Position numbers and translations under genes: made by a program. 64,000 nt of DNA, taken from Lutjanus erythropterus (taxonomy: Eukaryota; Chordata; Actinopteri; Lutjaniformes; Lutjanidae). The DNA lies in assembly GCA_020091685.1 (NCBI GenBank), contig CM034600.1:3732837-3796836 (forward strand), given 5' to 3'. Every line of letters starts with the position of its first letter. The first letter of the stretch is position 1. The notes beneath the pieces are model-generated. The model did not search any database. It was not told the DNA's origin and saw only the letters and a list, made by a program, of their open reading frames with translations. Shown one piece after another: positions 37,800-48,900 of the stretch.

Positions 37800-38085
37800 T
37801 GATTTCTACTAGAAAGAAAGTAGTTCCTACATGAAACTGCTCATAAGGTGTGTGGACTGTCTTGACTAACTGGGGTCATGGAAACAGACACCAGTTTTGA
37901 AATTTTCAAATGTAATTTTTTGGCTCTTTGAGTATGACAAGCATTTAGTCCCATTATACTGGAACCAATACAGCCAATACCTCCAAAACTCTGTGAGTGA
38001 GACCAAAAAAAATAAATCTAGATGAATAAACAGCACTGCAGGCCAGGAGACAAATATGTATTGTTGACTGTAATGTCACATAAAC
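37800..38085. mobile_element. Family B fragment
   Basis: Internal family B text (ACACCAGTTTTGAAATTTTC, TTTAGTCCCATTATACTGGA, GGATAAACAGCAC-like GAATAAACAGCACTGCAGG) is present, but neither terminal repeat is clean. Confidence 0.5.
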
Positions 38086-38213
38086 ACAGTATCTGATCAA
38101 TAACTTTTCAATGCCGTATGGGGAAAATAAATAACTTGTTATGAACTGTGTTATTAGCATTGTCCTACTGTGATAACAAGTGTGAAGACGGCAGATCCTC
38201 CAAGCTTATTGAA

Positions 38214-38284
38214 GAAAAGAAAAGAAAAGAAAAGAAAAGAAAAGAAAAGAAAAGAAAAGAAAAGAAAAGAAAAGAAAAGAAAAG
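38214..38284. repeat. (AAAAG)n microsatellite
   Basis: About fourteen near-perfect AAAAG units. The lysine-rich open frame across it is an artefact. Confidence 0.95.
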
Positions 38285-38360
38285 CGACAAATTAATAACA
38301 GGTAATTTACTTGGAAAAAGGTTAAATTACCTATTCGGTTTAAAATATATATGGTATGAA

Positions 38361-38596
38361 AGGACCAGTGTGTAGGATTTAGTGGTATTTACTGGTGAGG
38401 TTGCTGGTTGCAACCAAATAAATGTACCTCGCCTCACTCTCCCCTTCCAAGTGTGTAGGAGAACATACAGGTGGCTGTGAAATGAAAATATAATAATTCT
38501 TATCTTCAGGTGATCACATACTAATGAAAATGAATAGTATAATCCATTTCTGCCATATTTTGCCAAAAATCCATGCAAATCTTACACAGTGGACAT
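38361..38596. mobile_element. Short inverted-repeat element (family C)
   Basis: The left end GGACCAGTGTGTAGGATTTAG and the right end ATCTTACACAGTGGAC are inverted copies, a pattern common in fish genomes. It lies directly beside the Tc1 element. Confidence 0.6.
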
Positions 38597-38616
38597 TTCG
38601 GTTCCAGATAGAATTA

Positions 38617-39746
38617 CACTCATTGGACACTATTAGGTACATGTTCAACTGTTCGTTCATGCAAATATCTAATGAGCCAATCACATGGCAGCAACTCCCT
38701 GTATTTAGGCATATAGACATGGTCAAGACGACCTGCTCAAGTTCAAACCGAGCATTTAAGTGACTTTGAATATGGCATGGTTGTTGGTGCTCCTGGGATT
38801 TTCACACACAACCATCTCTGGGGTTTACAGAGGATGGTCTAAAAAAAAGAGGAAATATCCAGTGAGCGGCAGTTCTCTGGGTGAAAATGCCTTGTTGATG
38901 CCAGAGGTCAGAGGAGAATGGCCAGACTGGTTCAAGACAATAGAAAAGCAACAGTAACTCAAATAACCCCTCATTAAAACCAAGGTATGCAGAGGATCAT
39001 CTCTGAACGCACAACACGTTGAACCTTGAAGCAGATGGGCTACAACAGCAGAAGACCACACCAGGTGCCACTCCTGTCAGCTAAGAACAAGAAACTGAGG
39101 CTACAATTCACACAGGCTCACCATAATTGGACAGCTCTCATGAGTCTCGATTTCTGCTGCGACATTCAGATGGTTGGATCAGAATTTGGTGTAAACAGCA
39201 TGAAAGCATGGATCCATCCTGCCTTGTATCAACACTTCAGGATCCTGGTGGTGTGATGGTGTGGGTGATATTTTCTTGGCACCCTTTGGGCCTCTTAGTA
39301 CCAACTGAGCATCATTTAAACTCCACAGCCTACCTGAGTGTTGTTGCTGACCATGTCCATCCCTTTATGACCACAGTGTATCCATCTTCTGATGGATACT
39401 TCCAGCAGGATAACACACCATGTCACAAAGCTCAAATCATCTCAAACTGGTTTCTTGAAGATGACAGTGAGTTCACTGTACTCCAGTGGCCTCCACAGTC
39501 ACCAGATCTCAATCCAATAGAGAACCTTTGGGATGTGGTGGAACAGGAGATTCACATCATGGATGTGCAGGTGACAAATCTGCAGCAACTGTGTGATTCT
39601 ATCATGTCAATATGGACCAAAATCTCTGAGGAATGTTTCCAGCACCTTATTGAATCTGTGCAATGAAGAATTAAGGCACTTCTGAAGGCAAAAGGGGGTC
39701 CAACCCACTATTAGTAAGGTGTACCTAATGAAGTGGCCGGTGAGTC
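38617..39746 (+). mobile_element. Tc1-type DNA transposon, inactive
   Basis: Terminal inverted repeats contain TATTAGGTACATG on the left and the complement of TCATTAGGTACACC on the right, with TA on both sides (38615-38616 and 39747-39748). The 1.13 kb length and the internal transposase remnant fit a Tc1 family member. Confidence 0.85.
38760..39666 (+). pseudogene. Tc1-like transposase remnant
   Basis: The plus strand keeps the C-terminal half of a DD34E transposase in one frame (39127-39666): GYFQQDNTPCHKAQ with the second aspartate, and SPDLNPIENLWDVVEQE with the glutamate. The N-terminal half is scattered over other frames with stops. The first catalytic aspartate, expected in an SDESRF-type motif, reads as histidine (SHESRF). 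Frame breaks and this change make it non-functional. Confidence 0.85.
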
Positions 39747-39749
39747 TAG

Positions 39750-42700
39750 AATTGGCATAGGCATCAACTTCAGTACCAGCCTTGACTATGTACACTACAA
39801 AACATAACAACTGTGAGGAATGGCAGTATTCAAGTTATGCACACATGTCTCATATAAAGTCTTGCCTTTGGGCCAGATAAAGTCAGTCCACTGGTAAATT
39901 TATCTTGCTGTATTCTGAGGGAATGTGTCAATTTCTCCATTGTATATATTTGATGAACTATGTCTGCCCAGTTCTCATTCAAGGGAGCTGGGGGTTTATG
40001 ACTTACAGCTTTTTTACGTGGAGCCAGCAGGATTATCATAAGGACTATCTTTGGAATAGACATTGCATAGGTATGGAACATTGACTCTAAAAGGGTTAGT
40101 AGTTCTGAATACCTCCTCTTATGTCTGATAGATAGTTTTCCAGTAGGCAGCTTGAACGGGACAGGATCAAAACATACGATGACGGTCCGCGTTGTTGACC
40201 TGGCATTGTCTCCGACAGTCAGAGCTACTGTTTCTGTGCTGTTTCTGCAGATAAGAGAACACTGTATTTAGCAGAACATATGCCACTCCTCCCCAGAGAG
40301 AACCCGATTACTTTAGCTTTAATTAGTATAATTGGCAACACCTGTGAATGCCCTATTATTTCATATAAAAATGGCTGCCATGAAAAAGGTCTCTAACTAC
40401 TAACAACATAAAGAGGATCAACTCTGTCTTCACTGTGGGTAACATTTTTTTTGCCATGACAACTGTATAATTTTTTATTCATGTCTCTTATTTCAGTCAC
40501 TTTCTTTATGTTTTTTCCCCCAGTACAAATGTTTCAATGCCAGTATTTCCATTTTCAGTTCAGGTTTTGTTTTTAATGCCAAAATCAGATTTTTAGTGCT
40601 AAAATTCACTGTCCTGGCTCCATAAAACAATTATGTTTGGCCACTTGGGGCAGCAGGAATAAGCTGTGAACGCATAAGACAAACTTATTGTCACCTTTTA
40701 GGTTAATATGGCAACCTTGCAACAGAAGCGTTTAATTGTGTTTCTGGCCTTCAGGCAAATGTAACTCCTGTATTCACTCTGCTTTAAGCTGTGCCTTAGT
40801 TTCCACCAACTTTAGAGGAAAAATATTCGATCTTAAGCCGCTAAATGCACCACAATGTTCACAAGATAGGAGTGTTGTCATGATACTGGAATTTTACCAC
40901 AGGGGGAAAAATTATCAATATTTTGGCATAAAAGTTTAGATTTTTGACAAGAATTAAATATAACAAGACTATAATATGACAACAGTACAGTCAGCAGGAC
41001 CAAATGAGACAAATGATGAGAAGAAGACAGAGCTGTGAGTGAATGAGAGGAGGCAGGACCTTATGGACACTGCAGCTCGCTGTGAGGGAGAAGAGAGAAC
41101 TTGGGGAGTATCACTACTGTTAAAAATCAGTTTTGAAAGCATTTCAAACATTCCGTTTTGATATTTATCGATATTTCGATTTCGATGCCTGCTGCAGACA
41201 AAAACGACAACATGAAAACCGTGAGACCAAGTCGAAAAAATGAAGCTAAAGGCCAGAAACCCAAAAGAAGGAGCTGAACGTGACCATAAAACTCTGTGCA
41301 GAAGAAATGAACCTTTGTGGGTTCATCACTTAGAGTAAGACCTGTCTAAAACATACTATAACCTAAATAAAGAAACATGATCCTGCAGTGCACTGTGGGT
41401 TCCCACACATTAGTTTATGTGTGAATGTGTTTTTGTGAACGAAGAGCCAACTCTTGGTAACATTGTGTAATTGGATGAATCGCTGTGTTTACACTGGAAT
41501 ATGGACGTGCCCCAGGAGGAGGAGGGAGGGCTCCCAGTGGCCCAAAACTGGCTGGCAGCTGGATCCCAGTTGGCTGACAGCCAAAGAGGCTCCGACTGGA
41601 GGCACAAATTCTAAGTGTCTGTTTTGTACAAGTAGTCATGTGTTCATTGTTAAAGGGGCAATATGCAGCCACGCAATCGTCTGTCAATGTAAAGTTAAGC
41701 CCATTATCCTGAAAACAAAAGCCCACTGCTCTGAAATAACACACTCTGAACGATGTGTTAAGTTCCTTTCTATTTCACTGCCTGACAAACTACATTAACA
41801 TTTTGCTCAGTTTAACTTTTATAAACATGTACACCATCTACACGGTTATTAATGATATCTTATGGCTCATAAACACAAAGATTCTGCATTAATTTGAACT
41901 CTGATTAATGTGAAATGGACATATTCCATATGGGTGGGAATCAAAGGAGGACACTGCTGCTGTAGTGTTAATGTAAAGTGGAGTATTTCAACTTAACATA
42001 TTTCCTTTATCTCTTATTACACATTGGGTCATTTTATGATTTATTACTGAAAATTTATTACAGATTTCTCCTTTAATATAAAAGATTAATTATAGTTGTT
42101 TTAATGGAAAAATAATTTCTGGCAAAAAAAATGTGCCAATTCCATGACAAACAATGTTCTATCAACTCATAAAAAGTGCGTCTGACATGTGAGGTTTCTT
42201 AGACAACGGCTCCATGAAAGACCTGTGCAAAAATGCATTGCATTTGAACTGAAAGTGTTTTGACATATTTTAAAAGAAAAGCAAGAATATTTTTGGAACT
42301 CATTTCTCTTTGGCTGTGTCCAGATTTTTTTTTTTTTTTTTTGGCATAAGGTAAATTATATTCAGTGTCTGATTTCGAAGCAATCCACAAATATTCAGAT
42401 TAGATTACATTTTGTTCTAATCCTTTGGATTATGTAACTAATTACAACAGGTGCCATGTAACTGCAATTCAGTAACTGACTACATTTCAAAGTAATCTGA
42501 CCCAACCCTAATTACATACAAAATATGTGAATCAAATTGTCCAGAATTAGACAAGAAGCCAGGAGCCTCTGAAAACTCGGATCATGCTTGAGGTCCAACA
42601 CAGTTAACATCATGCCTTATATGTTATATGTAGTTACATGAGGCTGTGTTGCAGTAATACAGTGTGTACTGGTCATGTATAAAAGTCACCAAGTAAGTAC

Positions 42701-42985
42701 AGGCTGTTCAGGAGTTTGAGGCTGTGGTGCAGAACTCCCTATTACCTTTCTGAGAAAGTGTAGGAAAGAATTCCAAGGTCAAAGAACAAATTCATTTCTT
42801 TTGCACTGAAAACATTTTTTTTTTCATAGCAGCAGGGTCATATGAGGCTGAGCATACTGTCCTTCAGCTGGACAGAACAGGTTGATGTGCTGTGTTGTCT
42901 GTCTGAAATGATCTTGAACAAAACTCAGCACTAGAGCTGCTGTTTTGTATCAAAACATGACCTCTGACCTATGCAACTTTTATTT
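39750..42985. other. Intergenic DNA, low-grade repeats
   Basis: No gene is recognised. A poly-T run (18 T) lies at 42325-42342. 42395-42510 has GATTACATTT / GTAACTAATTAC / AAGTAATCTGA words typical of a common fish inverted-repeat element. Confidence 0.4.
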
Positions 42986-42986
42986 T

Positions 42987-43490
42987 TTAAAGGGACGGGT
43001 CATCCCAAAATCAAAAATATATATTTTTCATCTGGCCTGTAGTCCCTATTTATCCATCTAGATAGTTTTGGTGTGAGCTGCAGAGTTTAGTAGAGATGTC
43101 TGCTTTCTTTCCAGTATAATGGGACTAAATGGTACTCTGTCTGTTTTGCAGAAAACACCAATAAATATATTTGAAAAATTCAAAACCACTGCCTCTTTCC
43201 AGAAATCATGACTAAGTTACTCAAGATAATCCACAGACCTCGCTGTGAGCAGTTTATGCAGGAACTACTTTCATTCTTTAGTGACTGGATCATGATTTCT
43301 AAAAAGAGACACCAGTTTTGAGTTGAATTTGAACACCATTTAGTCCCATTATATTGGAGAGAAGGCAGACATCTCTACGGACGATATCTCCAAAACTTTG
43401 TAACTCACACCAAAGAAATCCAATGGATAAACAGCTCTACAGGCCACGGGAAAAACAAATGATGTATTTTGGGTTAATCTGTCCCTTTAA
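42987..43490. mobile_element. Inverted-repeat element, family B copy 4 (cleanest)
   Basis: The ends TTAAAGGGACGGGTCATCCC and GGGTTAATCTGTCCCTTTAA are inverted. At about 500 bases with no sign of nested insertion, this is the best copy here to define the family. Confidence 0.85.
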
Positions 43491-46196
43491 ATGTATTTAA
43501 GACCCAACACATCATACACATTTTTATCAAGTCAAGAAATGAACATAACTTTACTAATTACCATATTCGCCAAAAACTGAATGATGGATGAGTCCCTCTC
43601 CTCACCCTGCAGTGTGCACAGCTCTGTAGATAAAGTGTCTGACCTCCCAGCAGACTTCCTCCCTCCCCTGTGCCTCACCCTTCCCACCAACCCCTCTGCA
43701 ATATGTGCAACGTGATGCGGCAGACATCCTCTTTCCACCTACGAGGGGTGCCAGTCGCTGCCTCATTGTCACCATGCAAAGCTTCTCTCTGCTCCTTGTC
43801 CTTTCCATGGAAATATTTCTGTAGGTACTCCACTGGCACACACGTTCATACTCCCCCTCATTCTTGGTCTCGGTTCCTTCCCTCCTTCTACCATCAGTGC
43901 ACTATTGCAGAGGAGGCCCCTTGGTCTGCAGGGTCTCTCTCGCTCTCTCTCTCTCTCTGATGATTATGTCACCAGCTGAGTTTCTGCAGCTCTATTCATG
44001 CAACATCCTGGAAAGTTTGATTCAAATGTTGAGAGGCATATTGGAGGCTGGTTGCAGGGGTTGGGGTGGGGGGACTCAAGTCACATGGACTGACTCCAGT
44101 CAGGCTTAAGTCGCAAATCTGAGGACTTGAGACTCGCTTGGCTAACACTGATAGAATCAGGGGTGTTTCTAGGGGGATGGGGGGCACTGGCCACCCCTAA
44201 AATCTGAAATCTGACTGGCCACCCCAAATCCCTCCCCATTATTCTCAAATATGATTGGTTACCTGTCCATGGAGAAGCTATTTGATGAGTATTTTTTAAT
44301 GTGCTCTCAATTTTTTAAGGTTAATTTACCTAAATAATAAATGTATAATAGAGGGGCGATTTCTTTTTGAGGACTTAACGAATTAAGTATAGAGGCCTTA
44401 TGTTAAATTTTTATGATGCAACTCTGTTGTGTTGTAATTTGTTTGAGTATTTGTCCTTGAATTTTTGAAACAAAGAAACCCCAGAATGTAAGAAATTACA
44501 GATACTGTAATGTTAGTAATTAAATGGTTTATTAATGTGTGTATCACCCATGCATAAGCCAATGCTGCACTCAGGATCCAACTGACTTTCACTTGTTATT
44601 CATGACCTGAGACAGATGACTCAAAAGGACTTGACTTTTTAAGTAAATATTTGCATTTTTCTGGATGCTGAGAAGTTAAGTTTTGCTTTTGATTTCTAGT
44701 CCAATGCACGTAATTTCTAGTGTAATGCACACAAACCTGGCAACCTACTGCAGATCAGCAGAGGCCAGCAAAGGAGGCAGCTATCATGGAAGGAGCAAGT
44801 TCAAAAATAATACAGTTAGGATACACTGTTGTTGATGGTAGTATCCTGAGGACAGTGGTGCACAACATCTGCAGCTCAAAAATCTGACACGACAACCACA
44901 ACTTGTGGTGAAGGAGACCTTATTGGCTGAATAAATATTAGCTTGAATGCTAATGATAAGTTTAATCTATGGTACATTTGGCCTGGAACTGATCATGCAT
45001 TTTATTGAAAAGACATATTATTGTCACAGACAACAGGAGAATGACTCTGAGCCTTATAACTAGTTATGGACATGTTCGTAGCTAACAAGGCTGCAAGCTC
45101 ATGACTTAGAGGTGTAACGTTAGCCTTGTCATGACAGACTACTGTATCCCTTTTTCTGCTGTGTTAAGTGGAACAGTTTTCTATAATGTTGAAAATAAAA
45201 CTCAGCTTTTCAGGATCATTGTCTTTAAACTGATTTAAATGCTGAAACTGGGCTCCATCATCAAAATTTCATGACTTGACTTGCTTGACCTGAGCGATGA
45301 CTTACAGCAGGGACTTGACTTGCTTGATTCTGACCACGCTAATTTGGGACTTGCTCAAGACCTGAAGTTTAAAACTTGAGATCACTTAATCACTAGGACC
45401 AAGATTTTAATATATTTTCAGCATAAGGTATGTCCTTTGACCTGTTTAAACCAGAAGACGGACAGTGCAGCTGTCACTGTGGAACGAATTTGTGATAAAA
45501 AAAAAATCTAAAAAATATCTTATATCTCATATATCCCATTTTAATATCCCATGATCAGAGTTACAGTCTGATGTTACTCCGTTTCAATGGTCTTCAACAT
45601 GCAGTCCATGACCCCTAGGGGGTCCTCAGAGTTACTGCAGGGAGTCCTCCAAATTATTATTTGATCAGTTTTTGTCTTCAAAAATTTAATTTTGTCCGAA
45701 ATTCTGTCTGAAAAAATACATTAAACACATTAAACAAAAACAAACAACAAATCATTAGCAAACATATATCACCCTTTTTGTAAAATAAACTCCCAGAACA
45801 TTTGAGTCACACAACAGTAGCAAAAGGTTTCCCATGAATCCTGCAATCATGTGAAGCTATCCAGCTAAATCATTATGTGGCACCTAACCATAATGGTGAC
45901 CTAGTTAGCTTGTATCATCGAAACATACTGGCCAATTAGCTCTATTATTATCTCAGATATATAGACTTTTGTGAGCCACAATGTCTCATTCTGTAACTTG
46001 CACAAGCAAGAGACTCTGGGTGAAGCTAATGCAGCTAACGTTAGCCATGCTGCAACTGCTGCTGACTTAGCAACTATGGGTAAACACAAACAAGAAAAGA
46101 ACTGAAAATAATCTATGCAGCGTATGTAGTGGGGGGTCATGTCTCCATGGCCTGAAAGACACTGAAGACCCTGTCCCAAATTTCACCCATTTTTAC
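43491..46196. other. Intergenic DNA with dispersed repeats
   Basis: 44070-44150 and 45265-45395 are rich in GACTTGA / TCAAGTC words that appear to be the two ends of one repeat of about 1.3 kb. 45590-45660 contains GACCCCTAGGGGGTCC and a GAGTTACTGCAGGGAGTCC box seen in a widespread fish repeat. A (CT)n run lies at about 43935-43959. No gene is seen. Confidence 0.4.
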
Positions 46197-46421
46197 GGCA
46201 GAAGTCTAGTTTCTTGGCACCCGTCCCCCTCCCGTGACTTCCTGTTTTCCTTCATGTCTTATTTTTTTGCCATCCCCCATTTCCTCTTTTCAGTCCTAGC
46301 AAAATCTCCACCTTACAAAAAAATGGTCTCACTCATTTTCCTTCTTTCTTTCTTCTTTGTTTTTCTTTGCCCACTGAATCATTCAATTTCACCATATTGT
46401 CTCCATGAATCTGTCTGTGTC
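46197..46421 (+). repeat. Local direct duplication, copy 1
   Basis: GGCAGAAGTCTAGTTTCTTG at the start, CCATTTCCTCTT in the middle and CTGAATCATTCAATTTCACC near the end all recur in the same order at 47408-47640. Confidence 0.85.
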
Positions 46422-46485
46422 CTATAAAACTTAAAATGTCATTAAAATTCCTCTCTCTTTTTAACATAAGAGGGACCCTGATGTA

Positions 46486-47346
46486 AAGTAACTAAATGCA
46501 AATACTTAGTTACTGTACTTAAGAAAATTTTTCAGATATCTGCACTTTACTTAAGTATTTTTTTTACTTTTACTCCCTACATTTGAACCCAAATACCACA
46601 CAAATGTGTACTTTCTAATCCTTACATTTTTTACATTGTTACTTAAGTTTTAATGCATTTGAGTGGAATTATTGATCATTTTTATGTTGCATCCTTGTGT
46701 CCTGCCTTCCCAACATCAAGACTGATTTCAACCTAAATGGACAAAAACACATGGAAAGGATGATTACTTATGTATCCATCAGTACATATCACAGACAACA
46801 GACATAAGATGAAAATGACGTAAGACATAACACGACATGAACCACATGAAAGACGTAATGACACAAACAACATAAAAGAAGTCACAAAATAAAAATGATG
46901 TAAAAGATATATAAATATAAAAACAACAGATCACAACAAAAATATATAAAAGACATAACAAGACAAACGCTATGTAACAAGACAAAACTATGTAAAAAAT
47001 GTAACAAGACAAAAACAATGTGAAAGACATAATGATGAAAACAACGTGAAAGAAGTAACAAGACAAAATTGGTGTAAAAGATGTGACAAGAACAAAACAA
47101 CGTAACAAGACGAAACAGGATGAAAACGATGTAACGAGACAAAAATGACGTAAAAGACGTAATGGCAAAAACATCATAAACAAAGCAACAAGATGAACAT
47201 GAGAAGAGAGGGAGACTCAACTACGGAGAAAAGATGAAGTTCAGTTAGACTGGCAAGATGTTTTACTTTTATACTTTGAGTACATTTCAGATCCTGTACT
47301 TTGTCTCTTTTACTTGAGTAACAAAGTTTAGGCAGTACTTTTCTTA
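46486..47346. repeat. Family E interspersed repeat carrying a minisatellite
   Basis: The left end has AGTTACTGTACTTAAGAAAA and TTTACTTAAGTATTTTTTTTAC. The right end has CTTTTACTTGAGTAACAAAG. The ends are inverted copies of a repeat that is very common in fish. The central part is the tandem array at 46795-47215. Confidence 0.65.
46795..47215. repeat. Degenerate minisatellite, unit about 26-28 bases
   Basis: About fifteen diverged units with the core GTAAAAGACGTAACAAGAC repeat in the same direction. The long hydrophobic frames read on the minus strand are artefacts of this array. Confidence 0.8.
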
Positions 47347-47407
47347 GAAAGGTATCTGCTATGCCCTCACGTACTGTTAGGTGCAGGGTTGCAAGTGTCC
47401 ACCAAAA

Positions 47408-47640
47408 TGGCAGAAGTTTAGTTTCTTGTCACCTTTTTCCTCCCGTTGAGACTGTCATCCTTATTCTTTTGCCATTTCCCATTTCCTCTTCTTCTCAATC
47501 TTAGCAAACTCTCCCCATCACGAATGATGCTCTCTCTTCTCTCCCTCTCCTTCTTTCTTTCGTCTTCGCTCTTCTCTGCCAACTGAATCATTCAATTTCA
47601 CCATATTCTCCCCATGAATCATTTGCACTGTCTGTGTGTG
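47408..47640 (+). repeat. Local direct duplication, copy 2
   Basis: This is the second copy of the 46197-46421 block, separated from it by about 1 kb that contains the family E repeat. It is followed directly by a GC-rich segment with a CTCF-like motif. Confidence 0.85.
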
Positions 47641-48900
47641 CAGCGAGGCCGTTCTAACCGCAGGAGGCGCTAGTAGTGGGATAGGTCGGCAACCATCTCT
47701 CTTCTGTCTCCCCCCTTCTGCTGTGTCTGTGCCCCCCCCTCAGCCACCTCCCCCCATCCCCTCTCAACTCCATCACCCAGCACTGCAGAAGAGGCCTCTT
47801 GTCTCCCCCGCAGTCTGCAAGGCCTTTCTTTAGCCCCCTCCACCCCTCCACCCGTCTCCTCTCCTCCTCTCTGTCTCTGTGCTGCTGGTGTTATTGTCCT
47901 GGTTTGTGTGGCACCCTGATCTAGATGACCTCTAGCGACATGCAATATTCAGAGGATGTGAAGTACACGATGAAATTCTGTACCCGCAACATCACAACCA
48001 TCACTTCCACTACCACACGAACAAATTTGTTATTATTTATCTCGACCCCCTCACATCTTTGCAAAAAGGACTCTCACGCCAGGTTCCTACAGGGGGCGCC
48101 ATCAGCAACTCCGCCGCATTATAACCTGCTCACAACCCCCTAGACATGTCCCTTCTCCTCCTCACCTCAGCTCTGTCCACTTTCTCTCCCCTCTCTCTTG
48201 TCCTGATTATCATGCGACCACCGCTCAGGTGGAGGTGGGAGGCGGGTCAGGTGGGAGGGGGCGAACGCTAACCTGACCTGTGCCAGTTTGACCAATTAGC
48301 CTCCGTCCTGTTAAGTGTGAGGGGCTGTTTTGTCTCGCTGCCTCCACCTCTTTGTGTCTGACAGCACACACACACACACGCCAGGGCCTCTCTGTCTCTC
48401 CTCCGTCTACAGGGGGCGCCAGTCTCTACACCATCACCTCCCCTCCCCCCGCGCCTTCCTCTCCCCTCTTTCTCCTCCTCCTCCTCCTTTTCCCCCTACA
48501 CCCCCTTCTCCTCCTCTCCTCTCTGCTTGCTCCTGTCCCTCTCTGACTCCCCCATTTTTTCCTCTCCTCTCCTCTCCCCTCCCCCCCAGCTCCTTTTCTC
48601 CACCCCTTCCCTTCCCTTCGTCTCCCTCTCCCTCTTGCCTCCCCCTCCCCTTCCCCCCCTTTGAAAGGCTGTTAAGCGCTCCTTCTACACACAGCACTGC
48701 AGATGAGGCCTCCGCCTCCCCCACAGTCTGCCAGGCCTCTCTCTCTCCTTCAGCCTCCCCCACCACTCCTTCCCTCCCTCCCATCCTTCCCCTTCCTCCC
48801 TCTCCCTCGCTCCTTACAACAGCATAGCAACACTGACTAGCCAGCCAAGGAGAGTCTTGCCTCTCCCTCCCTCCCTCCTGCACTGGGGTAATTTCCCTCC
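47641..48900. promoter_or_regulatory. GC- and pyrimidine-rich block with CTCF-like motifs
   Basis: Three plus-strand matches to the CTCF core are present: CCGCAGGAGGCGCTA at 47658-47672, CCTACAGGGGGCGCCA at 48086-48101, and TCTACAGGGGGCGCCA at 48406-48421. CAGGTG E-boxes and GGGCGG-like sequence lie at 48225-48270. An internal repeat with CAGCACTGCAGA(A/T)GAGGCCT occurs at about 47779 and 48691. 48420-48890 is almost pure pyrimidine. The insulator or enhancer role is inferred. Confidence 0.45.

Noticed and set aside
46779-47220. Two overlapping hydrophobic minus-strand frames that look like membrane proteins
   Set aside because: They are translations of a degenerate minisatellite, and the phenylalanine/isoleucine/valine pattern follows the repeat unit.
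48330-48827. 165-codon plus-strand frame, proline/serine-rich
   Set aside because: It is read from an almost pure pyrimidine tract, with no domain and no splice context. Composition alone explains it.
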